Assembly (NCBI RefSeq): GCF_030122805.1
Contig: NZ_CP126080.1
Span: forward strand, 1,865,001-1,929,000
DNA: 64,000 bases
Direction: 5' to 3'
From: Mesobacillus sp. AQ2
GTDB taxonomy: Bacteria; Bacillota; Bacilli; Bacillales; Cytobacillaceae
Shown one piece after another: positions 30,942 to 38,807 of this stretch (positions are counted from its first letter, which is position 1; each line of letters starts with the position of its first letter). The notes beneath the pieces are model-generated. The model was not told where the DNA came from and did no database searches. It saw only the letters and a list, made by a program, of their open reading frames with translations. The position numbers and the translations under genes were made by a program.

Positions 30942-31534
30942 GTTTACAAGGAAAAAAGATCGGATTTGGATTGACAGGTTCTCATTGTACGTATGATGCT
31001 GTTTTTCCCGAAATTGAAAAATTAGTGAATGCAGGTGCAGAAGTTCTGCCTGTTGTCACCTTCACCGTAAAAAATACTGAAACACGTTTTGGAAAAGGGG
31101 AGGACTGGGTACAGCGGATTGAGGAGCTTACCGGCAATAAGGTGATCGACTCAATTGTGAAGGCAGAGCCTCTTGGGCCCAAAATCCCGCTGGATTGCAT
31201 GGTCATTGCGCCTCTCACCGGAAACTCGATGAGCAAGTTTGCAAATGCCATGACTGATTCACCAGTTTTGATGGCTGCGAAAGCGACTTTAAGAAACCAA
31301 AAACCAGTAGTGCTCGGCATTTCCACGAACGATGCCTTGGGACTCAATGGCGTCAACCTGATGAGACTAATGGCAACCAAAAATATTTTCATGATTCCTT
31401 TTGGCCAGGATGATCCGGTAAAAAAACCAAATTCAATGGTTGCCAGAATGGAGATGCTCTCCGAAACGGTTTTGGAGGCAATGGAAGGAAAGCAATTGCA
31501 GCCAGTTCTTGTTGAACGTTATAAGGATAACTAG
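30938..31534 (+). CDS. dpaB: dipicolinate synthase subunit B
   Basis: A 198-residue flavoprotein-fold subunit of dipicolinate synthase (SpoVFB). The N-terminal GFGLTGSHCTYD and the central MVIAPLTGNSMSKFANAM segments are characteristic. It overlaps dpaA by four bases (ATGA), so the subunits are coupled. It acts in the mother cell late in sporulation. Confidence 0.95.
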   Translation: MSLQGKKIGFGLTGSHCTYDAVFPEIEKLVNAGAEVLPVVTFTVKNTETRFGKGEDWVQRIEELTGNKVIDSIVKAEPLGPKIPLDCMVIAPLTGNSMSKFANAMTDSPVLMAAKATLRNQKPVVLGISTNDALGLNGVNLMRLMATKNIFMIPFGQDDPVKKPNSMVARMEMLSETVLEAMEGKQLQPVLVERYKDN

Positions 31535-31911
31535 GGAAAATCCAAGGAAGGATACCGTCAAATCAGCAGAAATCAAGATAAACGACCTGACTAGTCTAAC
31601 TGGAAACGCTTTTCTCCGGCAGTGAAGCAAAATCTTTCTTTCCTTAATGATTGAATATGATAAAATATAGGATAATATACAAGGCGGTTTTTAAGACAAG
31701 TAAAAAATGTCCAGAATCTGCGCCTGGCCTGTTTTAACTCCGGAGAACGTCCCAAAGTACCATGCGAAAAGCTTTCGTACGGAGTGAGGATGGGTTTCTG
31801 GGCTGGCCTGGGCGCTTGCGCATTTCTTATAAGCCGCCGTTATACTTATGTTCAAACAACCGGCTTTTAACGGATATTAAAACGATAATGGCAGTGGAAG
31901 GGGAAACAGAT
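31535..31911. promoter_or_regulatory. gene-free leader region of asd with possible structured RNA
   Basis: A 377-bp stretch. An AT-rich promoter-like block lies at about 31651-31680 (TTGAAT, then TATGATAAAAT and GATAAT, spacing uncertain). Downstream are GCGCC-GG-CC near 31719 with a matching GGCC-GCGC near 31807-31821, a CGAAAAGCTTTCG dyad near 31765, and AAGCCG (31831-31836) with CGGCTT (31861-31866) followed by TT. These could form a leader that ends in an attenuator-like hairpin before asd. I do not recognise a known riboswitch. Part of it, GGCGCTTGCGC, resembles the gctccag repeat, so it may instead be a decayed repeat. Confidence 0.35.
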
Positions 31912-32961
31912 ATGTCAGAGAGAAAAGGTTACCGAGTAGCAGTAGTTGGAGCAACAGGAGCAGTTGGGCAGCAAATGATCCAAACGCTTGAAAACAGGGA
32001 TTTTCCAGTTTCGGAACTATTACTGCTTTCTTCAGCAAGATCTGCTGGTACGAAGGTTCATTATAAAGGTAACGAAATAACAGTTCAGGAAGCAAAACCG
32101 GAAAGCTTTGAAGGAGTGGATATAGCTCTTTTCAGCGCAGGCGGCAGTGTATCGAAACAATTGGCTCCTGAGGCTGTCAAGCGCGGAGCAATCGTTGTTG
32201 ATAACACAAGTGCCTTCAGGATGGAAGAAAATATTCCGCTGGTAGTACCAGAAGTTAATGAAGAAGATTTGCGCAATCATAATGGAATCATCGCTAATCC
32301 AAACTGCTCGACAATCCAGATGGTCGTGGCACTGGAGCCGCTCCGCAAGAAATACGGCCTTGATAAGATCATCGTCTCAACCTACCAGGCAGTTTCTGGT
32401 GCAGGTGCAGCAGCCGTGGAAGAGATGAAGGAACAAACTAGGGCGATTCTGGATGGCAAAGAATATGAGCCAAAGATCCTTCCTGTTAAATCTGGAGAAA
32501 AGCACTACCAGATTGCCTTCAATGCCATTCCGCAGATTGACACATTCGTTGAAAATGGGTTCACGTATGAAGAAATGAAAATGATCAATGAAACCAAGAA
32601 AATCATGCATATGCCTGAGCTTCAGGTTGCTGCTACTTGTGTGCGGCTCCCTGTCGGTACTGGCCATTCTGAATCAGTTTACATCGAAATTGGCGAAGGC
32701 GGAGTAGCCGCATCTGAAGTGAAGGAATTGCTCGCAGATGCTCCAGGAGTTGTCCTTCAAGATAATCCGGACCAGCAGTTATATCCTATGCCTGCATTCT
32801 GTGTAGGAAAAAACGATGTATTCGTTGGCCGAATAAGGAAGGACCTTGACAACGATAAAGGCTTCCATATGTGGGTAGTATCAGATAACCTGCTGAAAGG
32901 TGCTGCGTGGAACTCTGTCCAGATTGCTGAAAGTCTTGTAAAACTCGGTCTTGTAAAATAA
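31912..32961 (+). CDS. asd: aspartate-semialdehyde dehydrogenase
   Basis: A 349-residue enzyme that reduces aspartyl phosphate to aspartate semialdehyde, feeding lysine, DAP, dipicolinate, threonine and methionine. The NADP-binding [10 protein letters not shown] is near the N-terminus, the catalytic Cys132 is in NPNCSTIQM, and the substrate-binding [11 protein letters not shown] is present. I chose the ATG at 31912, which follows GAAGGGGA; longer in-frame starts have no ribosome binding site. It begins the asd-dapG-dapA unit. Confidence 0.96.
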   Translation: MSERKGYRVAVVGATGAVGQQMIQTLENRDFPVSELLLLSSARSAGTKVHYKGNEITVQEAKPESFEGVDIALFSAGGSVSKQLAPEAVKRGAIVVDNTSAFRMEENIPLVVPEVNEEDLRNHNGIIANPNCSTIQMVVALEPLRKKYGLDKIIVSTYQAVSGAGAAAVEEMKEQTRAILDGKEYEPKILPVKSGEKHYQIAFNAIPQIDTFVENGFTYEEMKMINETKKIMHMPELQVAATCVRLPVGTGHSESVYIEIGEGGVAASEVKELLADAPGVVLQDNPDQQLYPMPAFCVGKNDVFVGRIRKDLDNDKGFHMWVVSDNLLKGAAWNSVQIAESLVKLGLVK

Positions 32962-33000
32962 TTGCATTAGGTTAAATGACAGAATTTCTGAGGTGTTACG

Positions 33001-34245
33001 ATGAAAATAATCGTTCAAAAATTTGGCGGTACGTCTGTTCGTGATGAGCAAAGCCGCAGTCACGCAATAGGCCATATTAAAAATGCGGTTGCTGACGGAT
33101 ATAAAGCAGTTGTGGTTGTTTCTGCGATGGGCAGGAAGGGTGATCCGTACGCTACAGACACTCTCCTCAGCCTGATTGGTGGAAATGGGAGCAGGATCAG
33201 CAAGCGCGAGCACGACCTGCTGCTTTCTTGCGGTGAAACGATTTCGAGTGTGGTTTTTACAAATATGCTGATAGAAAATGGCATCAATGCGACTGCCCTT
33301 ACTGGTGCACAGGCAGGGTTCAGGACCAACAGCGAGCATACGAACGCAAGGATCCTGGATATGAAGTGTGACCGTTTGCTGCGGGAACTGGACCATGTTG
33401 ATGCAGTCGTTGTAGCAGGATTCCAGGGAGCAGCCAAAAATGGAGACGTAACAACGATTGGCAGAGGCGGCAGTGATACGTCCGCAGCAGCATTAGGCGC
33501 GGCTTTGAACGCTGAATGGATTGACATCTTTACCGATGTTGAAGGAATCATGACAGCTGATCCGAGGATTGCGGATAACGCACGGCCTCTTTCTGTGGTG
33601 ACCTATACAGAGGTGTGCAATATGGCATATCAGGGCGCGAAGGTCATCCACCCTCGTGCTGTCGAGATTGCCATGCAGGCAAAAGTACCGATCAGGATCA
33701 GGTCCACGTATTCTGATGGCCTCGGGACATTAGTTACAACCCTGAATCGTGAAAATAAAGGAACTGACATCAAGGAGCGTCCTGTTACAGGCATCGCCCA
33801 TGTTTCGAATGTCAGCCAAATCAAAGTTTTTGCCAAAAAGGACCAATACAATCTACAATCAGAAGTGTTCAAGGCTATGGCCAATGAAAACATCAGCGTG
33901 GATTTCATCAATATTTCCCCTAATGGAGTAGTGTATACTGTGCTGGATGAAATGACAGACCGGGCAGTGAAAGTCCTCGAAGGATTAGGCCACACACCGC
34001 AGATAGAGAAGAATTGTGCGAAGGTCTCTGTCGTAGGGGCAGGTATGGCAGGTGTTCCAGGTGTGACCTCGAAGATCGTTACAGCACTGTCTGAGAAGGG
34101 CATCCGGATTCTCCAATCCGCTGACAGCCACACAACCATTTGGGTCCTGGTCAAACAGGATGATTTGGGGAAGGCAGTGAATGCACTTCATGATGCTTTC
34201 CAGCTCGAAGAAGAAACAATAGAGTTCGAAAGACACGATATATAA
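33001..34245 (+). CDS. dapG: aspartokinase I (DapG type)
   Basis: A 414-residue aspartate kinase, the first step of the aspartate family pathway. The N-terminal QKFGGTSV carries the ATP-binding Lys7, the IGRGGSDTSA segment binds substrate, and two ACT domains fill the C-terminal third (about residues 270-400). DapG is the diaminopimelate-sensitive isozyme in B. subtilis. The location beside asd, dapA and the dpa genes fits supply of DAP and dipicolinate. The start follows TGAGGTG. Confidence 0.94.
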   Translation: MKIIVQKFGGTSVRDEQSRSHAIGHIKNAVADGYKAVVVVSAMGRKGDPYATDTLLSLIGGNGSRISKREHDLLLSCGETISSVVFTNMLIENGINATALTGAQAGFRTNSEHTNARILDMKCDRLLRELDHVDAVVVAGFQGAAKNGDVTTIGRGGSDTSAAALGAALNAEWIDIFTDVEGIMTADPRIADNARPLSVVTYTEVCNMAYQGAKVIHPRAVEIAMQAKVPIRIRSTYSDGLGTLVTTLNRENKGTDIKERPVTGIAHVSNVSQIKVFAKKDQYNLQSEVFKAMANENISVDFINISPNGVVYTVLDEMTDRAVKVLEGLGHTPQIEKNCAKVSVVGAGMAGVPGVTSKIVTALSEKGIRILQSADSHTTIWVLVKQDDLGKAVNALHDAFQLEEETIEFERHDI

Positions 34246-34249
34246 AATG

Positions 34250-34278
34250 GCTTCCAGCCTTGGCAGACGGAAGCTTTT
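34250..34278 (+). terminator. hairpin between dapG and dapA
   Basis: GCTTCC (34250-34255) pairs with GGAAGC (34269-34274), followed by only four T residues. It is probably a weak or partial terminator that lowers dapA relative to dapG. Confidence 0.5.
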
Positions 34279-34298
34279 GAGAATAGGAGTGAACAGGA

Positions 34299-35165
34299 AT
34301 GGTTCAATTCGGAAGAGTATCTACAGCAATGGTGACCCCATTTGATCATAAAGGTCACATTGATTTCGCTAAAACGACCCAGCTAGTCAACCATTTGATT
34401 TCGAACGGTACAGATTCACTGGTTGTCGCGGGAACGACAGGTGAATCTCCGACTCTTTCAAAGGAAGAAAAAATCGCTTTATTTCAGCATGTCGTGAAAG
34501 TCGTTGACAAAAGAGTTCCCGTCATAGCAGGTACAGGCAGCAACAACACTTATGCTACTATCGAATTGACGAAAAAAGCCGAAGAAATTGGTGTGGACGC
34601 GATAATGATCGTTGCCCCTTATTATAACAAGCCAAACCAGGAAGGACTCTACCAGCATTTCAAAGCAGCAGCTGAAGCTACTTCATTGCCAGTGATGGTG
34701 TATAACATCCCGGGCAGGTCTGTAGTCAATATTCTTCCTGAAACGGTGATCAAGCTGGCAGAAATCCCGAATATCGTGGCCGTCAAGGAAGCAAGCGGCG
34801 AACTTAACGCGATGACGAAAATCATTGCCAGCACACCTGATGATTTCCTTCTTTACAGCGGTGACGACGGGTTGACACTTCCTGTGCTTGCTATTGGCGG
34901 GGTGGGCATCGTCTCTGTAGCATCCCATGTGATTGGCAACGAGATGCAAGCGATGGTTGATGCATTCTTCAGTGGAAGAAACGAGGATGCAGCGAAAATG
35001 CACCAGCGTCTCCTTCCAGTCATGCAAGGTTTGTTTGCCGCACCGAGCCCTGGACCAGTTAAAACTGCATTGCAGCTGAAAGGGCTCGACGTCGGCTCAG
35101 TGCGCTTGCCGATGGTTCCATTGACAGAGCAAGAAAGAACAGCGGTAGCGAAATTATTCGAATAG
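34299..35165 (+). CDS. dapA: 4-hydroxy-tetrahydrodipicolinate synthase
   Basis: A 288-residue class I aldolase condensing pyruvate and aspartate semialdehyde. The Schiff-base Lys163 is in VAVKEASG, the catalytic Tyr135 is in YNIPGR, and AGTTGESPTLS binds pyruvate. Its product is the branch point to lysine/DAP and, through DpaAB, dipicolinate. The start follows AATAGGAGTG. Confidence 0.97.
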   Translation: MVQFGRVSTAMVTPFDHKGHIDFAKTTQLVNHLISNGTDSLVVAGTTGESPTLSKEEKIALFQHVVKVVDKRVPVIAGTGSNNTYATIELTKKAEEIGVDAIMIVAPYYNKPNQEGLYQHFKAAAEATSLPVMVYNIPGRSVVNILPETVIKLAEIPNIVAVKEASGELNAMTKIIASTPDDFLLYSGDDGLTLPVLAIGGVGIVSVASHVIGNEMQAMVDAFFSGRNEDAAKMHQRLLPVMQGLFAAPSPGPVKTALQLKGLDVGSVRLPMVPLTEQERTAVAKLFE

Positions 35166-35168
35166 TAC

Positions 35169-35202
35169 AAGGGCCGGCCTGGTAAGGCTGGCCTTATTTT
35201 AT
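35169..35202 (+). terminator. terminator after dapA
   Basis: AAGG-CCGGCC pairs with GGCTGGCCTT (one bulge, one wobble), followed by ATTTTATT. Confidence 0.85.
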
Positions 35203-35281
35203 TGTGTATAAGTGTTTTGTATTTTTCTTTTTATGACCTGGATATGGAAGCCCACTGCCAATAGAGAGCCGGAGAATAAAG

Positions 35282-35311
35282 TTGTAAAGATTTTCTGCCA
35301 TCAAGTATAAT
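35282..35311 (+). promoter_or_regulatory. sigma-A promoter of rnjB
   Basis: TTGTAA (35282-35287), an 18-bp spacer and TATAAT (35306-35311), about 50 bp before the TTG start. Confidence 0.65.
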
Positions 35312-35360
35312 GATTTTAACTGATTTTGTTCGGGAGAAAACTCATAGGAGGGGCAGGGAA

Positions 35361-37031
35361 TTGATTAAAAAGAAAAACGAAATTATTAAAATCATTGCGC
35401 TAGGTGGCGTAGGGGAAATCGGCAAAAATATGTATGTCACCGAAGTGGACAATGATATTTTTGTGGTGGATGCCGGGTTGATGTTTCCGGAGGATGAAAT
35501 GCTGGGGATCGACATCGTCATTCCCGACTTTTCATATTTGAGTGCTAACAGTGAAAGAGTAAAAGGAATTTTCCTGACTCATGGCCATGAAGACCATATA
35601 GGAGCGCTGACCTACGTCCTGCGGAAAATGAATGTCCCGGTATATGGAACAAAGCTTACTCTTGCGCTGGCAAAGGAAAAAATGAGTGAGCAGGAATTTG
35701 TCGGCAAAGTCGAATTCCATGAAATTACGGCAGATACCAAACTGGACTTTGGCGTGGTTTCTGTTTCATTTTTCAAGACAAACCATAGTATCCCAGACTC
35801 TGTCGGAGTTTGTATCCATACATCGGAAGGGGCCATTGTACATACAGGGGACTATAAATTCGACCAGGCTGCAGCACCGATGTATAAGCCGGATATCGGC
35901 AGGATGGCCGCCATTGGCGAGCAAGGGGTTCTCTGCCTTCTTTCGGACAGTACAGAGGCTGAAAAACCTGGTTATACGCCTTCTGAAACAACTGTTATAG
36001 AGGAACTATCGAGCGTTTTTTATAAGGCAAATGGCCGCATCATTGCTGCCTGTTTTGCTTCGGATTTAAACAGGGTCCAACATCTTTTCAATAGTGCAGC
36101 TTCGCATGGCCGCAAGGTAGCGGTGGTGGGAAAAAGCCTGAAAAGGGTTTTTGATATCGCTCTGGAGCTCGGCTATCTTCAAGTTGAAAGTGACTTGCTC
36201 ATTGCAGTGGATGACCTGAAGAAGTACGGCGATGCTGAAGTAGTTATTTTAACGACTGGCAGCCAGGGAGAGCCAATAGAAGCCCTGCAGAAAATGGCTA
36301 AGCAAGCCCATCCTCAGGTGAATATCAAGGAAGGGGACACTGTCCTGTTCGCTGCCTCTCCTCTAAGGGGAAGCGAAGTATTCATTTACAAAACAATGGA
36401 TATGCTTTACCGGGCCGGAGCGAACGTAGTGGCGAGCAAGAAAAGTGTCCAGGTTTCAAGTCATGGAAGCCAGGAAGAATTAAAATTCATGATCAATTTG
36501 ATGAATCCGAAATTCTTCATTCCTGTACACGGTGAATATAAAATGTTGAAAGCACATAAAAAAGTAGCTCAGTCATGTGGCATACCTGAAGAAAATATTT
36601 TCATACCTGACCGTGGAGATGTGATTGAGATTTCAGGCGGTAAACTAAAGGCCACAGAAAAAGTGCAGGCAGGAAACATATTGATAGATGGAATCGGTGT
36701 TGGAGATGTAGGGAATATCGTACTCCGTGACCGGAGACTGCTTTCACAGGATGGTGTATTAATTGTTGTCGTGACACTGAATAAAGCAGACAGGAAAATT
36801 GCTGCAGGGCCAGAAATTATTTCACGTGGGTTTGTATATGTACGCGAATCGGAAAAAATGATGGCAGAGTCAGCCTCCCTTATAAGGGATATTGTTGAAA
36901 AAAACCTTCTAAAAGAACCCTTCGACTGGGCTGGCTTAAAGCAGGAAATGCGCGATTCCTTAAATCAATATTTATTTGAAAAAACAAAACGCCGTCCTAT
37001 GATCATGCCAATCTTAATGGAAGTAAAATAA
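35361..37031 (+). CDS. rnjB: ribonuclease J2
   Basis: A 556-residue metallo-beta-lactamase/beta-CASP RNase that pairs with RNase J1 in mRNA and rRNA processing. I chose the TTG at 35361, which follows AGGAGGGGC. An in-frame ATG at 35310 overlaps the -10 box and can be ruled out. The zinc motif HGHEDH is complete at residues 74-79, whereas B. subtilis J2 as I remember it reads HGHDEN. This copy may therefore be a more active nuclease. Orthology to rnjB is supported by its place between dapA and tepA. Confidence 0.92.
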   Translation: MIKKKNEIIKIIALGGVGEIGKNMYVTEVDNDIFVVDAGLMFPEDEMLGIDIVIPDFSYLSANSERVKGIFLTHGHEDHIGALTYVLRKMNVPVYGTKLTLALAKEKMSEQEFVGKVEFHEITADTKLDFGVVSVSFFKTNHSIPDSVGVCIHTSEGAIVHTGDYKFDQAAAPMYKPDIGRMAAIGEQGVLCLLSDSTEAEKPGYTPSETTVIEELSSVFYKANGRIIAACFASDLNRVQHLFNSAASHGRKVAVVGKSLKRVFDIALELGYLQVESDLLIAVDDLKKYGDAEVVILTTGSQGEPIEALQKMAKQAHPQVNIKEGDTVLFAASPLRGSEVFIYKTMDMLYRAGANVVASKKSVQVSSHGSQEELKFMINLMNPKFFIPVHGEYKMLKAHKKVAQSCGIPEENIFIPDRGDVIEISGGKLKATEKVQAGNILIDGIGVGDVGNIVLRDRRLLSQDGVLIVVVTLNKADRKIAAGPEIISRGFVYVRESEKMMAESASLIRDIVEKNLLKEPFDWAGLKQEMRDSLNQYLFEKTKRRPMIMPILMEVK

Positions 37032-37048
37032 TAAGAGAAAAGAGGGTG

Positions 37049-37091
37049 TCTCAATAAGTTGTATAACATCAATTGAGAGTCCGCCTTTTTT
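37049..37091 (+). terminator. weak terminator after rnjB
   Basis: TCTCAAT (37049-37055) pairs with ATTGAGA (37072-37078), followed by a C-rich gap and six T residues. Confidence 0.5.
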
Positions 37092-37183
37092 CATTTCCTC
37101 ATGTTTTTTGGTGGCAATTAAATAATCCCTAAAGAGGAATGATCTTGTTTTAATTTTATTTGTAAATAAATTTTGAAACCTGA

Positions 37184-37432
37184 GTTGATTGGAGTGGAAG
37201 GCGCGAAGACTCCTGCGAAAATGCTAACGCATTTCCATCGTGCGTGGGCAGGCTCGAGGATGCCAATTCAATGTCCTGCGGGCGGAGCTGGTCAGGTGAG
37301 AACCCGCAGGAGCAAAGCGACGAGGAGGCTCAGCGCCAGCCAAGAAGAATTTGGTCTTTGAAAAAGCTGGCACTTGAGCTTTTTCATAATTCTTCCCCCG
37401 CGGAAAGCGAAGTGCCTGGAATGGAAATCAAC
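37184..37432. repeat. 249-bp structured repeat element, copy 2
   Basis: It has GTTGATT and AATCAAC ends, like 11681-11927, and similar order throughout: AAATGC/GCATTT hairpin, CCTGCGGG/CCCGCAGG block, then the nested hairpin core. Positions 37334-37413 are identical to 11831-11910. It sits between the rnjB and tepA genes, flanked by two GAGGGTGTC-containing hairpins. It has no credible protein; short frames across it are shadows of the palindromes. Confidence 0.75.
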
Positions 37433-37458
37433 GGACCCATTTTACAAGCCGACCTAAA

Positions 37459-37505
37459 TAAAGAGGGTGTCCCAAAATTTTATACCTTTTGGGATACCCT
37501 CTTTA
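37459..37505. terminator. long bidirectional hairpin before tepA
   Basis: AAAGAGGGTGTCCCAAAA pairs with TTTTGGGATACCCTCTTT (one wobble). Its A-rich left and T-rich right flanks suggest termination on both strands. Confidence 0.7.
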
Positions 37506-37654
37506 TTGTTTGCTGTTTTTCGATAGGTTCAACTGAAAAAGCCCTTTAGGTAAATTGATTTGCTTGAAAACATCCTTCATAAAAACCGCTTCCGGAATGA
37601 AATTGAGGATGATGTTCATACTAAAATTATCATGCCTGAAGGGAGCATTTAAGG

Positions 37655-38416
37655 ATGGATAAGGAAATGAATATAAACAGTGCAGAAACCCAGGAAGGAC
37701 AACAAGGACCAGAGGGGGAACAGGAAAATAAACCATCAGGCCTTCTTGAAAAGATCCAGCAGCTTGGCCAGACGAATGTACCGCAGCTGTCCCAGGATTC
37801 GAAAATCCATTGCCTGACGATTGTAGGCCAAATTGAAGGCCATATGCAGCTGCCGCCTCATAACAAGACAACAAAGTATGAACATCTTATTCCGCAGCTT
37901 GTTGCTATTGAGCAGAACCCGAATATCGAAGGCCTTCTTGTCATCCTGAACACGGTTGGCGGTGACGTAGAAGCGGGTCTAGCCATTTCAGAGATGCTTG
38001 CTTCCCTTTCGAAGCCGACAGTCTCGATCGTGTTAGGAGGAGGCCATTCAATCGGTGTGCCGATCGCAGTTTCCTGTGATTATTCTTTTATCGCTGAAAC
38101 AGCGACGATGACCATTCATCCAATCAGATTGACTGGTCTGGTAATCGGGGTTCCTGCAACCTTTGAATACCTGGATAAAATGCAAGAGAGAGTTGTTAAT
38201 TTTGTGACGAAGCATTCGAACATTCCTGAGGAAAAATTCAAAGAGCTTATGTTTGCCAAAGGAAACCTGACCAGGGACATTGGAACAAATGTCGTTGGCC
38301 ATGATGCAGTGGACATGGGCTTGATCCATGAAGTCGGCGGCATCGGACAAGCAATGAAGAAGCTCAATGAACTGATCGATATAAATAAGCCAAAGACAGA
38401 AGTGATCGTGCAATGA
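37655..38416 (+). CDS. tepA: ClpP-like translocation-enhancing peptidase TepA
   Basis: A 253-residue cytosolic serine protease of the ClpP/crotonase fold. Ser132 lies in [12 protein letters not shown], and the preceding [13 protein letters not shown] and later TMTIHP segments match TepA (YmfB). B. subtilis TepA is reported to help protein export by degrading signal peptides and to act in spore outgrowth. The first ~28 residues are a hydrophilic variable tail. ylzJ follows with a four-base overlap. Confidence 0.92.
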   Translation: MDKEMNINSAETQEGQQGPEGEQENKPSGLLEKIQQLGQTNVPQLSQDSKIHCLTIVGQIEGHMQLPPHNKTTKYEHLIPQLVAIEQNPNIEGLLVILNTVGGDVEAGLAISEMLASLSKPTVSIVLGGGHSIGVPIAVSCDYSFIAETATMTIHPIRLTGLVIGVPATFEYLDKMQERVVNFVTKHSNIPEEKFKELMFAKGNLTRDIGTNVVGHDAVDMGLIHEVGGIGQAMKKLNELIDINKPKTEVIVQ

Positions 38417-38625
38417 TCCTGTATACAATGATGCCCCATGAACAGATATTCCCTTATAGCGAGGAAGAAGCGATTAACCAGGTTATGATTTCCTACAACG
38501 GAATCCCGCTAATGGCTGAATGGACAGAAAATAATGAATACCGGATCGTCAGGGTCATGAGTACGGATCCGAATCACTATATGGACCCAATATGCAGACC
38601 CGGGTCGACCCTTTCACTTTCTTAG
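38413..38625 (+). CDS. ylzJ: YlzJ-like small protein
   Basis: A 70-residue protein starting inside the tepA stop (ATGA). It matches the YlzJ-like family of bacilli ([14 protein letters not shown], then a short beta-rich body). The function is unknown. Tight coupling to tepA suggests a partner role, which is inference. Confidence 0.85.
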   Translation: MILYTMMPHEQIFPYSEEEAINQVMISYNGIPLMAEWTENNEYRIVRVMSTDPNHYMDPICRPGSTLSLS

Positions 38626-38681
38626 AATGGTATTGTTTTTATGCGCTTATTAAAACGAAGTGCCGTTTCAACTGGCAAATA

Positions 38682-38690
38682 TGATATAAT
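38682..38690 (+). promoter_or_regulatory. extended -10 promoter before spoIIIE
   Basis: TGA followed by TATAAT (38685-38690) is an extended -10 site. Transcription would begin near 38697, only about 14 nt before the hairpin at 38711-38732. Confidence 0.5.
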
Positions 38691-38710
38691 ATGGATACAC
38701 TCAGCATTGG

Positions 38711-38732
38711 GCAGCCGGATAGGGCTGCTTTT
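38711..38732 (+). terminator. hairpin/attenuator in the spoIIIE leader
   Basis: GCAGCC (38711-38716) pairs with GGCTGC (38723-38728), followed by TTTTCTTCTT. It either ends tepA-ylzJ transcripts or attenuates transcripts from the promoter just upstream. Confidence 0.6.
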
Positions 38733-38807
38733 CTTCTTACTGAAGTTTGAAGGTTCGTTTTGTTGTTTATGCTGTAAGTGAAGCTATATAGATTCAGGTG
38801 ATATATA

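Noticed and set aside
31762..31911. N-terminal extension of Asd by 50 residues
   Set aside because: The extension has no ribosome binding site and is not part of the family; ATG 31912 follows GAAGGGGA and gives the normal N-terminus.
35310..35360. N-terminal extension of RNase J2
   Set aside because: The upstream ATG overlaps the -10 hexamer TATAAT; the TTG at 35361 follows AGGAGGGG.
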